Source: Prauserella aidingensis (lineage in GTDB: Bacteria; Actinomycetota; Actinomycetes; Mycobacteriales; Pseudonocardiaceae). Taken from it: 64,000 nt of DNA. Each line of letters begins with the position of its first letter. The first letter of the stretch is position 1. The stretch covers positions 147,727-211,726 of the forward strand of contig NZ_JAMTCN010000006.1 of assembly GCF_024171865.1 (NCBI RefSeq). The letters are read 5' to 3'. This document shows, piece after piece, positions 21,744-31,381 of the stretch. The notes beneath the pieces are model-generated. The model did no database searches. It had not been told where the DNA came from and worked only from the letters and a program-made list of their open reading frames with translations. The translations under genes and the position numbers were made by a program.

Positions 21744-22595
21744 TCACGCCGAGGTGACGCTCCGCGACGGCGAGAGGCCGAACACCCGCTCGGCATTACT
21801 CCGAACGGAGTCGGCGACCGTGTCGACCGGCTCCCCACGAAGCTCCGCGAGCCCGTGAAGGGTATAGGCCGCGCAATACGGCTCGTTCGGGTGTCCCCGA
21901 TAGGGGTGCGGAGTGAGGAACGGCGCATCGGTCTCGACCAGATACTGCTCCGCGGGTACGAGCTTCGCCGCCTCGTGCAGGCCCGCGGCGTTCCGGAACG
22001 TGACGGTGCCCGCGAACGACAGTACGTAGCCGGCGTCGACGCAGCGGCGCGCCATGTCGCCGTCCCCCGAGAAGCAGTGGAATACCACGGTGTCCGGGGC
22101 GCCCTCCTCGTCGAGGATCCGCAGGATGTCCTCGTGCGCCTCGCGGTCGTGGATCATCAGCGGCTTGCCGATCCGCTTGGCGAGGTCGATGTGCCACCGG
22201 AACGCCTCCTGCTGGGCGTCCGGCGGTGAGTAGTCCCAGTAGTAGTCCAGACCGGTCTCGCCGACGGCGACGACGCGGTCGCCCGCCACGAGACGTTCGA
22301 TCTCGGCCCGCTCGGTGTCGCCGAAGTCCGCGGTGCGGGTCGGGTGGATCGCCACGGCGGCGAACACGCGCGCGTCCCACGTCGCCGCGTCGGCGGCCCA
22401 CCTGGCGGCGGCGAGGTCGTCGGCGACGGTCACCACCCGCTCGATGCCCGCCCTGCCCGCGCGGTCGAGCAGTCCCGCCACGTCCGCCGGTGTGCCGTCG
22501 CCGCAGGCGTCCAGGTGGGTGTGCGCGTCCACCGCGGGCGACGGCAGGCGTTCCGGCACCGGCGGCGGCGCGTCACGGTCTCTCTTCCGGCTCAC
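21744..22595 (-). CDS. tatD: TatD-family metal-dependent DNase
   Basis: A 283-aa TIM-barrel hydrolase. Metal-ligand motifs are seen: DAHTHLD near residues 23-29, ETGLDYYW, HDREAHED, HCFSGD and ETDAPFL. TatD enzymes have 3'-5' exonuclease activity. The GTG start at 22595 has GGGGAG upstream. It begins 33 bp after the metG stop, so metG-tatD are probably one operon; rpfB follows 270 bp later with its own promoter. Confidence 0.94.
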   Translation of the reverse strand: MSRKRDRDAPPPVPERLPSPAVDAHTHLDACGDGTPADVAGLLDRAGRAGIERVVTVADDLAAARWAADAATWDARVFAAVAIHPTRTADFGDTERAEIERLVAGDRVVAVGETGLDYYWDYSPPDAQQEAFRWHIDLAKRIGKPLMIHDREAHEDILRILDEEGAPDTVVFHCFSGDGDMARRCVDAGYVLSFAGTVTFRNAAGLHEAAKLVPAEQYLVETDAPFLTPHPYRGHPNEPYCAAYTLHGLAELRGEPVDTVADSVRSNAERVFGLSPSRSVTSA

Positions 22596-22628
22596 GTCTT
22601 CTCCCCGGCTGGTCGTGTCACGATCGGT

Positions 22629-24422
22629 TCAGCTCTGGATGGGCGCCCACTCGGGGCCGGTCTCGCCCAGCGACGCGTCGAGCTTGGCGAACAGCGGCGA
22701 CGGCTTCTCGAGTGGCCTGCCGACCTCCACCGGTGTCGACTCCCACGTCGCCTGCTCGTGCGAGTAGTCGCCCGTGAGGATCGGATTCGTGCGCCCGGGG
22801 ATGTCGAGGTCCTCGACGTCGTGGCACTCGGGCTGCGCCGCCCACACACCCGTGCCGCCGAGGGCCTCGTGGACCTTCTGCGCGGCGTGCGGCAGGAACG
22901 GAGTCAGGAGCGCGTTCGCATCGGACACGACCTGCAGCGCCGTGTGCAGCACCGCGTCCCGTCGGTCCGGATCCTCCTTGAGTTTCCACGGCTCCTGGTC
23001 GGACAGGTACTTGTTGGCCGCGGACACGACGCGCATCGCCTCGCCGGCCGCCTGCTTGAAGCGCGAGTGCCGCAGGTGCGTGCCGACCGTGTCGAACGCC
23101 CCGCGAGAGAGAGCCTTGAGTTCCTCGTCGGCGGGCGCGGGCGCGGTCGGCGCCGGTACGCCACCGTTGTTCTTGTGCGCCAACGAGATCGACCGGTTGA
23201 CGAGGTTTCCCCACTCGTTGGCGAGCTCGAAGTTGGTGCGGCGGACGAACTCGTCCCAGGTGAAGTCGGTGTCCTGCGTCTCGGGACCGGCGACGCTGAT
23301 GAAGTAGCGCAGCGTGTCGGGACCGAACTCGCGCAGGAAGTCCTCGACGTAGATGACCGTGCCGCGCGAGGTCGAGAACTTCGACCCGCTCATGGTGAGG
23401 AACTCGCTCGAGACGATCTCGCCGGGCAGGTTCAGCGTGCCGTACGGACCCGGCTCGCCGCCCTTGTCGCCCTGGCCGTTGTGGCCGAGCAGGAACGCGG
23501 GCCACAGCTGGGCGTGGAACGTGATGTTGTCCTTGCCCATGAAGTAGAAGGACTGCGCGTCCGGGTCGGTCCAGAACGGCTTCCACGCGTCCGGGTCGCC
23601 GCTGCGCCGGGCCCACTCGACGCTGGCGGAGAAATAGCCGATGACCGCGTCGAACCACACGTAGAACCGCTTGAGCGGCTGGTCGCGCCACCCGTCGAGC
23701 GGCACCTTCACACCCCAGTCCAGGTCGCGCGTGATGGGACGGGGGCGCATGTCGTCGACGAGGTTCTTGGTGAAGTTCAGAACGTTCGGGCGCCAGTCGG
23801 TCTTGGTCGACAGCCAGTCGCCGAGCGACTCGGTGAAGGCGGGCAGGTCGAGGAACAGGTGCTCGGTCTCGACGAATTCGGGCTTCTCACCGTTGATGCG
23901 CGAACGCGGGTTCTTCAGCTCGGCGGCGTCGAGCTGGTTGCCGCAGTTGTCGCACTGGTCGCCGCGCGCCCCGTCGTAGCCGCAGAGGGGGCATGTGCCC
24001 TCGATGTAGCGGTCCGGCAGCGTGCGTCCCGTCGACGGGCTGACGGCACCGGTGGTCGTCTTCGGCACGACGTAGCCGTTGCGGTGCAGCGCCAGGAAGA
24101 TCTGCTGCACCACCTCGGCGTGGTTGCCCGTCGTGGTGCGCGTGAACAGGTCGTAGGACAGGCCGAGGCCGCGCAGGTCCTGACTGATCTGGCGGGTGTA
24201 CTTGTCGGCCGTCTCCTGCGGCGAGAGGCCTTCCTTGTCGGACTGCACCAGGATGGGCGTGCCGTGTTCGTCGGTTCCGGAGACCATGAGCACTCGGTTG
24301 CCGGCCATTCGCTGATACCGCGAGAAGACGTCGGAGGGGACGCCGAAACCGGACACATGACCGATGTGGCGGGGGCCGTTGGCGTAAGGCCAGGCCACCG
24401 CGGTCAACACAGAGGTGCTCAT
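22629..24422 (-). CDS. metG: Methionyl-tRNA synthetase
   Basis: A 597-aa class I synthetase charging tRNA-Met. The HIGH motif is intact (PRHIGHVSG near residue 20), the KMSKS loop is KFSTSRG near residue 345, and a Zn knuckle CPLC...CDNC lies near residues 144-160. The C-terminal dimerisation domain of some MetRS is absent. Start ATG 24422 ([16 protein letters not shown]) is the family N-terminus; an upstream ATG would add 11 residues. Divergent from the PadR gene across 280 bp. Confidence 0.96.
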   Translation of the reverse strand: MSTSVLTAVAWPYANGPRHIGHVSGFGVPSDVFSRYQRMAGNRVLMVSGTDEHGTPILVQSDKEGLSPQETADKYTRQISQDLRGLGLSYDLFTRTTTGNHAEVVQQIFLALHRNGYVVPKTTTGAVSPSTGRTLPDRYIEGTCPLCGYDGARGDQCDNCGNQLDAAELKNPRSRINGEKPEFVETEHLFLDLPAFTESLGDWLSTKTDWRPNVLNFTKNLVDDMRPRPITRDLDWGVKVPLDGWRDQPLKRFYVWFDAVIGYFSASVEWARRSGDPDAWKPFWTDPDAQSFYFMGKDNITFHAQLWPAFLLGHNGQGDKGGEPGPYGTLNLPGEIVSSEFLTMSGSKFSTSRGTVIYVEDFLREFGPDTLRYFISVAGPETQDTDFTWDEFVRRTNFELANEWGNLVNRSISLAHKNNGGVPAPTAPAPADEELKALSRGAFDTVGTHLRHSRFKQAAGEAMRVVSAANKYLSDQEPWKLKEDPDRRDAVLHTALQVVSDANALLTPFLPHAAQKVHEALGGTGVWAAQPECHDVEDLDIPGRTNPILTGDYSHEQATWESTPVEVGRPLEKPSPLFAKLDASLGETGPEWAPIQS

Positions 24423-24702
24423 ACTTGAACAGGTTACGGCGGCCCGTACCAGCACCTTGAGGGAGGCGGGCGGCCGAACACGGGTGGCGCACGTGCGTCT
24501 CGCCGGGACGGGGTTCGGGCGGGCACCGTGGTGCGTGACGCCGTGCAGCGGGAAGCGGCCGGGCAGCGGGGTGCGGGCAGCGGGGTGCGGGCAGCGGGAA
24601 GCGGCCGGGCCGACGTCTCCGGCCGCCTTCGGCGTCGTGGCCGCCCCGACGGTGGGAGGATGGTGCCTCCCGCTACGCGACCAGGGACGGAGGCCGGAAG
24701 CG

Positions 24703-25317
24703 GTGTCGGCGACACGGTTGCTCGTGCTCGGTGTGGTGCGGATGCACGGCGGATCGGGTGGTGCGCACGGCTACCAGGTGCGGCGGGAGCTGTTGTCGTG
24801 GTCCGCGGACAAGTGGGCCAACGTCCAGCCGGGGTCGATCTACCACGCGTTGAAGCGCCTCGCGCTCGAAGGACTGCTCGAGCAGGTGGAGACGCCGCAG
24901 GGGAAGGGCCCCGACCGGCTCGCGTACACCCTGACCCGCGCGGGCGAGGACGCCTTCCAACGGGAGCTGCAACAGCGCATCGCCGACGTCGACGGCGCAG
25001 CCGGGGGTGCCCACGAGTTCTCGGCCGCGCTGGTGTTCATCACGTGCCTGCCCCGCCGACTGGCACTCGACCTGCTCGAGTACCGCCTCGTCCAGCTCGA
25101 CGGTCAGCGCGAGAACGTCACCTCCGTGCTCGACAAGGGCATCGAGTGGGGACAGCCCGCGCACGTCAACGAGCTGTACCGGCTGTGGCTCGCCCACTGC
25201 GACGCCGACATCTCGTGGACCACGGACCTCGTCGCGCGGCTGCGCGCGGGCGAGTACGTGATGGCCGACGACGCAGGCCACAACTTCGGTTCCGCGGCGC
25301 ACGGCGCCACGTCCTGA
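24703..25317 (+). CDS. PadR-family transcriptional regulator
   Basis: A 204-aa regulator with an N-terminal winged helix ([34 protein letters not shown]) and a C-terminal helical domain of about 100 residues typical of the longer PadR group (Vir_act_alpha_C-like). The open frame extends almost 290 bases further upstream, but GTG 24703 has GGAGG nine bases before it and the protein then begins [10 protein letters not shown], the normal start. It is divergent from metG and lies directly upstream of the DrrAB-type exporter, which it probably represses through the palindrome at 25464. Confidence 0.87.
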   Translation: MSATRLLVLGVVRMHGGSGGAHGYQVRRELLSWSADKWANVQPGSIYHALKRLALEGLLEQVETPQGKGPDRLAYTLTRAGEDAFQRELQQRIADVDGAAGGAHEFSAALVFITCLPRRLALDLLEYRLVQLDGQRENVTSVLDKGIEWGQPAHVNELYRLWLAHCDADISWTTDLVARLRAGEYVMADDAGHNFGSAAHGATS

Positions 25318-25463
25318 TCCGAGGAGCCCCGACCCGCGCCGTCGCACCGGAGCTCGGCCCGCCGCACGGGGACCGTTCGCTCTGCGCGGTATCGCTCCGG
25401 GCGAAAACTCGTCGCGTCGCCCGCCTTCGGCGGCCACGCTCATCCTAACTCGACTCCACCCTG

Positions 25464-25481
25464 CTAATCAAATTTGACTAG
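25464..25481. promoter_or_regulatory. Operator palindrome before the ABC exporter
   Basis: CTAATCAAATTTGACTAG is an 18-bp inverted repeat with one mismatched pair, in AT-rich sequence unlike its surroundings. It overlaps the putative -35 hexamer of the exporter promoter. The adjacent PadR gene is the obvious candidate for its binding protein; this is inference. Confidence 0.7.
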
Positions 25482-25502
25482 ATGCTGTTCGCGGAGGACA
25501 GT
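25474..25502 (+). promoter_or_regulatory. Putative drrAB promoter
   Basis: TTGACT (25474-25479), 17-bp spacer, GACAGT (25497-25502). The -35 lies inside the palindromic operator. The leader to the ATPase start would be about 85 nt. Confidence 0.4.
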
Positions 25503-25591
25503 GGCCGCATCACCGGCCGTTCGGCCGGACCACGCGGTCGGCCACGTCCACACGCGACGGCGGACCCACACTTCACTCGACGGGGGTTTCC

Positions 25592-26632
25592 TTGATCAAG
25601 GCACGTGGCCTGCAGCGACGGTTCACGTCGCGCGGGCGCACCGTGGACGCGGTGAAAGGCGTCGACATCGACGTCACCGAAGGCGAGCTGGTCGGCTTCC
25701 TCGGGCCCAACGGCGCGGGGAAGACGACGACGCTGCGCATGCTGACGACCCTGCTCACGCCCACGGCGGGCGAGGCACAGGTGGCCGGATGCGATCTGCG
25801 CGCCGATCCGGTCGGGGTGCGCAGGCGTATCGGTTACGTCGCGCAGGGCGGCGGCACCGGGCCCGAATGCAAGGTGGCCGAGGAGATCGAGCTCCAGGGC
25901 AGGCTCTACGGGCTCGGCAAGGCCGACGCGATCGAGCGGGGCAAGGAGCTGACCGAGCAACTCGACCTGTCCGGATTGGACCAGCGGCTGACGAAGACAC
26001 TCTCCGGCGGTCAGCGGCGCAGGCTCGACATCGCGCTCGGGCTGATCCACTCACCGAAGCTGGTGTTCTTCGACGAACCGACGACCGGGCTCGACCCGCA
26101 GAGCCGGGCGAACCTGTGGGAACACATCCGCATGCTGCGCTCCGAACAGGGCGTGACCCTCTTCCTCACGACGCACTACCTGGAGGAGGCCGACGCGCTC
26201 TGCGACCGCATCCTCGTCATCGACGGTGGCGAGATCGTCGCCGAGGGCACACCGGACGCACTCAAGGCGCGGGTGTCCGGCGACAGCGTCGCACTCGGTG
26301 TCGACGACGACGTCACGACGAGGGCCGCCGAGATCGTCGGCAGAGTCGAGGGCGCCCACGAGCTGACGACCGCGCCCGGTGAGGTGCGATTCCGCGTGCC
26401 ACGCGGCGACACGGCACTGCCCGCGCTGCTGCGGGCGTTCGACGCCGAGAACCTGACGATGCAGTCGATGCAGGTGCAGCGGCCGACCCTGGACGACGTG
26501 TTCCTGACCCTCACCGGCCGCAGCCTCCGCGACTCCAGCGGCAGCGACTCCAGCGGCGGCGACGCGGACGCGGCAGCCGAGGCATCGGCCGACGACAACG
26601 AGCGAAACGAGGTGCCGACCCGTGCTGCGTGA
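25592..26632 (+). CDS. DrrA-type ABC exporter ATPase
   Basis: A 346-aa ATPase of the daunorubicin-resistance group. Walker A GPNGAGKTT (residues about 37-45), signature LSGGQRRRLDIA (about 137), Walker B LVFFDEPTTGLD (about 160) and the C-terminal extension ending QRPTLDDVFLTLTGRSL are all typical. The last 40 residues are Ser/Asp/Ala-rich. The start appears to be TTG 25592, behind a G-rich stretch. It overlaps the permease by 11 bp. The PadR gene upstream suggests induction by a toxic compound; the substrate is unknown. Confidence 0.92.
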   Translation: MIKARGLQRRFTSRGRTVDAVKGVDIDVTEGELVGFLGPNGAGKTTTLRMLTTLLTPTAGEAQVAGCDLRADPVGVRRRIGYVAQGGGTGPECKVAEEIELQGRLYGLGKADAIERGKELTEQLDLSGLDQRLTKTLSGGQRRRLDIALGLIHSPKLVFFDEPTTGLDPQSRANLWEHIRMLRSEQGVTLFLTTHYLEEADALCDRILVIDGGEIVAEGTPDALKARVSGDSVALGVDDDVTTRAAEIVGRVEGAHELTTAPGEVRFRVPRGDTALPALLRAFDAENLTMQSMQVQRPTLDDVFLTLTGRSLRDSSGSDSSGGDADAAAEASADDNERNEVPTRAA

Positions 26633-27389
26633 CACCTGGCTCATCTTCCGGCGCGACGCGACCCTGCTGTTGCGCAATCCCGCGTGGTTGGCGATCGGCG
26701 TGATGCAGCCGGTGCTGTACCTGGTGCTGTTCGGCCCGCTGATGGAGCGGATCGTGACCAGCACGCCCGGCTTCCCACCCGGCAGCAGTTGGACGATCCT
26801 CACCCCCGCGCTGATCGTTCAGCTCGCCCTGTTCAGCGCGACGACGGCGGGCTTCTCGCTGCTGGCCGACCTGCGCAACGGCGTGGTCGAACGACTCCGC
26901 GTCACGCCGGCCAGCCGGGTGGCACTGCTGCTCGGCAAGGTCCTGATGAACGGCCTGACCACGGTGGCGCAGGCGATCATCATCACCATCCTCGCGTTCC
27001 TCGTGTTCGGCCTGTCGGCGCCGATCGGCGGGATCCTGCTGACACTGCTGATCGTGGCGATGCTGTCGGTGACGTTGGCGTCGGCGTCGTACGCGGTCGC
27101 GCTGACCCTGCGCAACGAGCAGGCGTTCCCCGCGCTGGTGAACTCGGTGATGATGCCGGTACTGCTGTTGTCCGGAATCCTCGTGCCGATCACGACCGGA
27201 CTCGCACCGGACTGGTTGTACGCGATCTCGCGGGTCAATCCGTTCACGCACATCGTCGACGCGGGCCGTGCCGGGTTCCGCGGCGACTTCTCCGTTGACG
27301 CGCTGCTCACCGGGTCGATCGTGCTCGTCGTACTGATGTCGCTGTGCGTGTTCTGGGGCGCGCGAACGTTCCGGAGGGAGAACGCCTGA
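26622..27389 (+). CDS. ABC-2 type permease (DrrB-like)
   Basis: A 255-aa membrane protein with six hydrophobic segments (starting near residues 23, 60, 105, 140, 173 and 227) and the ABC-2 pattern; SRVNPFTHIVDAGRAGFRGD precedes the last segment, as in DrrB. It starts with GTG inside the ATPase gene, so the pair is translationally coupled and forms one exporter. A small hairpin follows the stop. Confidence 0.92.
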   Translation: MLRDTWLIFRRDATLLLRNPAWLAIGVMQPVLYLVLFGPLMERIVTSTPGFPPGSSWTILTPALIVQLALFSATTAGFSLLADLRNGVVERLRVTPASRVALLLGKVLMNGLTTVAQAIIITILAFLVFGLSAPIGGILLTLLIVAMLSVTLASASYAVALTLRNEQAFPALVNSVMMPVLLLSGILVPITTGLAPDWLYAISRVNPFTHIVDAGRAGFRGDFSVDALLTGSIVLVVLMSLCVFWGARTFRRENA

Positions 27390-27413
27390 CACGCCGCGGG
27401 TGATGGCCGCCTG

Positions 27414-27431
27414 ACGTGCGCGAACGCACGT
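27414..27431 (+). terminator. Possible terminator after drrB
   Basis: ACGTGCG CGAA CGCACGT, a 7-bp perfect stem with a stable CGAA loop, 25 bp after the drrB stop. Confidence 0.45.
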
Positions 27432-27472
27432 AGGGTGGCCGTCACCATCGCTTCCGGCAGCTAGGGGGACCC

Positions 27473-28066
27473 GTGACGGAGCCCGCGGGCGCGAGCGGCG
27501 TCGGACTGGAGCTGCGCGAGTCCGTGCCGGACTGGACGCGGCTGCGCGCGAGGGCCGTCACGTTCGCGTCGATCACCGTCACCGAGAACCTCAACTGGAG
27601 CGAACCGAGTTCGGCCCGGCAGCTCACGTGCGCACTCGACGCGGGCGTGCACGCGGGGATCCGCCATCTCGCCAGGGAAGGCGGCGCCGTCGACCAGGCA
27701 CGGCACGTCGTGCGCACCGGCGCGCCGCTCGGGGCGTTCGCACCCGGAGTGCTCGCGCCCGCCCTGGACGCCCGCGCGGCCGGGATCGACGACCGGTTCG
27801 TCAAGACGTGGATCAAGACGATCCGCGGCGAGGCCGGGATCGGCAAGGCCCTGGTGTACGCCGAGTTCGAGGACTGGCAGCACCGGTTCCACCCGGACAA
27901 GTGGGCCGACGCCGGCGTGGTGCTGTGGCTCGTGCGGCGCAACGGCATCCCCGGCAGGCCGGGCTGGTTCCACAGCAGACTCGGCGTGCACCAGCACACC
28001 GGCGACGGCCCCGGCGCGACGTCGGCGCTCGTCTACCCGTTCACCCTCGCCGACGTGCTGCTGTGA
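27473..28066 (+). CDS. GH25-like domain protein with altered active site
   Basis: A 197-aa protein with GTG start behind AGGGGG. I recognise the layout of a GH25 lysozyme-like barrel: GLELRESVPDWTRLRARAV and FASITVTENLNW match the usual 'G.DVS.wq...W..vra.gv.Fa.ikatEG..w', then AGVHAGIRH and VDQARHVV follow, and VLWLVRR with LGVHQHTG resembles the late 'lWiA...WQYt' strand. The expected catalytic Asp of the first strand reads Glu (GLEL), and the DxE of the 'P.lDvE' strand reads LDAR. There is no signal peptide. So it is probably a non-catalytic, cytosolic relative. The family assignment is inference of moderate strength. Confidence 0.6.
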   Translation: MTEPAGASGVGLELRESVPDWTRLRARAVTFASITVTENLNWSEPSSARQLTCALDAGVHAGIRHLAREGGAVDQARHVVRTGAPLGAFAPGVLAPALDARAAGIDDRFVKTWIKTIRGEAGIGKALVYAEFEDWQHRFHPDKWADAGVVLWLVRRNGIPGRPGWFHSRLGVHQHTGDGPGATSALVYPFTLADVLL

Positions 28067-28156
28067 ACCCGCCGTGGGCCCACGTGGCCCTACAAGCTCG
28101 AACAGCTCAAAGGAGACCACCCGGGCGAGATCCTTCCCGAGGATTTCCTCGTCCCC

Positions 28157-28390
28157 ATGGGCCTCAGCGCGTATGCACTCGCCAAGGCGATCCACGTGCC
28201 CGAGTCACGGATCGGAGCGATCCTCAAGGGGCAGCGCGCGATCACCGCCGACACCGGACTCCGGCTGTCCCGCTATTTCGGGTTGAACGACCACTACTGG
28301 ACCCGCATCCAGGAGTCCTACGACGTCGAGATCGCCCGCGACGCGATCGGCGACCAGCTCGAGGACATCGAGCCGATGGCGGCGGCGTAG
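28157..28390 (+). CDS. HigA-type antitoxin, probably 5'-truncated
   Basis: A 77-aa Xre-type helix-turn-helix protein of the HigA/VapI antitoxin family (LSAYALAKAIHVPESRIGAI, then RAITADTGLRLSRYFG). Family members begin with 'HPGEIL.EEFL.P' about 15 residues before this point. Here that stretch is present in frame (HPGEILPEDFLVPMGLS, from 28118), but no ATG, GTG or TTG lies between it and the stop codon of the preceding gene at 28064. Translation can start only at ATG 28157, removing the conserved N-terminus. No HigB toxin gene is adjacent. It is best read as a remnant or an orphan solitary antitoxin. Confidence 0.65.
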   Translation: MGLSAYALAKAIHVPESRIGAILKGQRAITADTGLRLSRYFGLNDHYWTRIQESYDVEIARDAIGDQLEDIEPMAAA

Positions 28391-28400
28391 CGGCCGGCGA

Positions 28401-29432
28401 CTATCGGGCCTCGATGCGGGTTCGGGTGAGGAAGACGTTGTACGGGCCCCACTGCGAGACGAGGTAGTAGAGGTCGAATCCGCCCGGCCGGTCGCCCGGC
28501 GCTCCGGCCGCGCCGTCCGCCGTCCCGTCGAGCGACCAGGGGTGGAGGAACCCTCCGTAGATCGCCGGGTGTTCGTCGCCGGACACGACGACGTCTCCCG
28601 CCGTCCACGGACCGGTCGGCGCGGGTGCACTGCGGAGCACGAGGCCGCGGCGCGGTTCGTCGAGGTGCACCATCAGCCACCGCCCGCACCCACGGTGATA
28701 GCCGACGGACATCTCCCCGACCGACCCGTCGAAGACCGGTGCCGCCGCGTCCTCGTCACCACGCCAACCGGCACCGTCCCAGTACTCGTACGCCCGTACG
28801 CGCAGCAGGTCCGCGGGCCGCACCCGGGCGAGGTAGGGCAGGTCGTGCCTGCCGTTGGTGGTGCCGAACAGCAGGACGTGCTCGCCGTCGCGGGCGAACG
28901 CGCCGACCTGGAACCTGCTCCCGCCGCCGGGGTTCTTCCACCGAGCCCCGCGGGGTCTGCTCCACGTGCGCCCGTCGTCGTGGGACACGGCGACGCCGGC
29001 ATGGTCGGTGCGCCAGTGTCCGGGCTCGCCCCACTCGCGCACCGACATGTAGTGGGCGTAGTGCACGCCGTCGACGGTGATCGCACCGTTCGGCACGACC
29101 GTCACCTCACGCCTGCCCGACGGGATGACCTGCGCCGCCCCACCGCCGCGCCGGGTCACGACGCCGCCCAGTGACAGCCCGCCGGAGAGGTCGCGGGCGG
29201 TGGACCAGGCGAGCACGTTGCTGCGCCAGTCCGCCGACCCCGGCCCGGCGCCGTGGCCGCCCCAGCCGTCACCGAAGGTGTCACCGAACAGCGCGAACAC
29301 CCTGCCGCCACCCGCGTCCCACAGGATGCCGAGGTCCGTCGCGGCGATCGCGAACCGTTCGGCGGTCCGGTTCGGCGAGTCGGCGCCCGTGACCGGGGCG
29401 ATCCGTTCCGTCTCCGCGGGTGCGACGTCCAT
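28401..29432 (-). CDS. DUF4185 domain protein
   Basis: A 343-aa protein matching the DUF4185 family, a five-bladed propeller-like fold (FALFGDTFGDGWGG, RSNVLAWSTARDLSGG, GGSRFQVGAFARDG, PAIYGGFLHPWSL, DLYYLVSQWGPYNVFLTRT). Related domains occur in arabinan-degrading enzymes and in mycobacterial cell-wall-associated proteins. No signal peptide is visible with the ATG at 29432. It converges with the HigA-like gene and is divergent from the amidase; the substrate is unknown. Confidence 0.8.
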   Translation of the reverse strand: MDVAPAETERIAPVTGADSPNRTAERFAIAATDLGILWDAGGGRVFALFGDTFGDGWGGHGAGPGSADWRSNVLAWSTARDLSGGLSLGGVVTRRGGGAAQVIPSGRREVTVVPNGAITVDGVHYAHYMSVREWGEPGHWRTDHAGVAVSHDDGRTWSRPRGARWKNPGGGSRFQVGAFARDGEHVLLFGTTNGRHDLPYLARVRPADLLRVRAYEYWDGAGWRGDEDAAAPVFDGSVGEMSVGYHRGCGRWLMVHLDEPRRGLVLRSAPAPTGPWTAGDVVVSGDEHPAIYGGFLHPWSLDGTADGAAGAPGDRPGGFDLYYLVSQWGPYNVFLTRTRIEAR

Positions 29433-29585
29433 GCCGCGAACGTAGCGGCGATCGACCCGCTCCGCCCGACCCGTCGTGGAGATCAACAAGTAATCGCCGG
29501 GAAACACCGGCGACCTAGGTTGCCGCCCGGGCTCGTGTTCACCCACGTGCCCGCGACCCAGTTCCCGACGAACGGAGCAGCACGC

Positions 29586-31238
29586 GTGCACCGCACTCGT
29601 TCGCACCGCACTCGCCACACCGGCCTGGCCCTGTCGGCCCTGCTGACATCCACGGCGGTCGCCTCGCTGATGACCGCGCCCGCGTCGGCGGCACCACCCG
29701 GCCTCGCCCACCAGGACCCGACGACCCTCACGCTCGGCGAAACGGTGAAGGCGTTGAAGACCAACAAGGTCACCGCGATCGAACTGCTCGAGGCGTACCA
29801 GCAGCGCATCGAAACCTACGACCGGAACTACAACGCCTTCACCCAGATGAACCCGGACGCGAAGACCCAGGCGATCGCCTCCGACGAGCGCCGTGAAGGG
29901 TCCAAGAAGGACGTCGGCCCGCTCGACGGTGTTCCCGTCGTCATCAAGGACTCCCTCAACGTGGCGGGCATGCCGACCACGTCCGGCTGGGAACTGACGT
30001 CACCGGTCACCGACGGTGTCTCACTGGTGCCGGAGGACGACGCCCCGGTCGTGGAACGGCTGCGCGAAGCCGGCGCGGTGATCGTCGGGAAGACCAACCT
30101 GCCGGTGCTGGCAGGCTCCGGCTCCAACGCCAACAATTCGGCGTACGGCCCCACGTTCAACGCGCTGGACCAGGAGTGGGCGCCCGGCGGCTCCTCCACG
30201 GGGTCGGCCACCTCGGTCGCCGCCGACTTCGCGACGGCGGGCATCGCCGAGGAGACCGGTGGGTCGATCCAGAACCCCGCCTCCGCGCAGTCGCTCTACG
30301 CCGTGAAGCCCACCTTCGGGCTGGTGCCGAACACCGGCAACTTTCCCCTCGCGGGCAACACCCGGGACGTCCTCGGTCCGCTGGTCAAGAGCCCCGAGGA
30401 CGCCGCGCTGATGCTCGACGTCATGGCGGGCGAGCACGCCGGCGACCCGAAGACCGAGGGCGCCGTCGTCCCCGAGGGCGGCTACACCTCCGCACTGTCG
30501 AAGAAGGCGTTGAAGGGCAAGCGGATCGGGTTGTACGGACCCGGCTGGCGCTCCGGTGAGAAGGGTGAGTTGTCGCCGGAGACCGCCGAGCTGTACGCGC
30601 AGGCGGTCGCGAAGCTCGAGGAGCAGGGCGCGACCGTCGTCGAGGATCCGTTCGCGGGCTCGGGGTTCGCCGAGCTCGCCGAGGTCGGTGACGGCGGTTA
30701 CGACGGCCGCGGCAGCCTCGGCAACTCGCACGCGGTCGAGGACTACCTCCGCGGCCTGGGCGAGACGTCCCCGGTCGGATCGCTCGAGGAACTCGACGCG
30801 TGGGCGGACTCGCACGGGTTCGCGGACGACCAGCGCATCGACGAGATGGTGGCCAAGCTCGACTCGGAACCGCCGGTGGACGAGGAGTTCGAGCGCGCTT
30901 CGGCCGAGTACCAGCGGATCTTCGACCGGGTGATGGACGACCGCGACCTCGATGCGCTGGTGTTCCCGCAGCAGGTCGAGGCGATTCCCGGCATCTACGA
31001 CGGCGAGATCAACGCCTCGACCGTCTCGGAGATCAACATCGCGGGCCTTCCGGGTGTGGTCGTGCCGGACGGCGCGTACGCGGGCGGCAAGCCGTTCAAC
31101 CTGATCTTCGTGGACAAGAAGTGGACCGAGGCCGAACTGCTCGGCTACGCCTACGACTACGCGGAGGCCTACGGCGGCCGCGTCGTCAACCGGGACCTGT
31201 CGCACACGCCCGGGCCGGAAGCCCCGGACGAGGAGTGA
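29586..31238 (+). CDS. Secreted amidase (amidase-signature family)
   Basis: A 550-aa enzyme with an N-terminal signal peptide (basic RTRSHRTRHT, hydrophobic LALSALLTSTAVASLM, cleavage near ASA-AP at residues 36-37). The Ser-cisSer-Lys triad is complete: Lys in PVVIKDS near residue 120, GGSSTGSA near 200-207 and the nucleophile Ser in EETGGSIQNP near 225. It hydrolyses a carboxamide outside the membrane; the substrate is not evident. GTG 29586 follows GGAG at about ten bases. A strong terminator follows. Confidence 0.9.
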   Translation: MHRTRSHRTRHTGLALSALLTSTAVASLMTAPASAAPPGLAHQDPTTLTLGETVKALKTNKVTAIELLEAYQQRIETYDRNYNAFTQMNPDAKTQAIASDERREGSKKDVGPLDGVPVVIKDSLNVAGMPTTSGWELTSPVTDGVSLVPEDDAPVVERLREAGAVIVGKTNLPVLAGSGSNANNSAYGPTFNALDQEWAPGGSSTGSATSVAADFATAGIAEETGGSIQNPASAQSLYAVKPTFGLVPNTGNFPLAGNTRDVLGPLVKSPEDAALMLDVMAGEHAGDPKTEGAVVPEGGYTSALSKKALKGKRIGLYGPGWRSGEKGELSPETAELYAQAVAKLEEQGATVVEDPFAGSGFAELAEVGDGGYDGRGSLGNSHAVEDYLRGLGETSPVGSLEELDAWADSHGFADDQRIDEMVAKLDSEPPVDEEFERASAEYQRIFDRVMDDRDLDALVFPQQVEAIPGIYDGEINASTVSEINIAGLPGVVVPDGAYAGGKPFNLIFVDKKWTEAELLGYAYDYAEAYGGRVVNRDLSHTPGPEAPDEE

Positions 31239-31265
31239 TCCGGTCCGGCGGCACGTGACCGCCGG

Positions 31266-31296
31266 GTGGCGGGTGACCGGTCCGGTCACCCGCCAC
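31266..31296 (+). terminator. Terminator after the amidase gene
   Basis: Perfect 13-bp arms GTGGCGGGTGACC / GGTCACCCGCCAC around GGTCC, 27 bp after the stop. Confidence 0.8.
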
Positions 31297-31381
31297 ACCG
31301 ACGTCCGCCCGTGCCGGTTCGGCGGTCGCGTCGGACACCTTCCGCTCGGAATCCGCCGCCGACCGGGTGACAATGCCGAGC

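Noticed and set aside
28074..28286. A separate small protein before the HigA-like gene
   Set aside because: It is in another frame from the conserved HPGEIL stretch and shows no resemblance to a HigB toxin.
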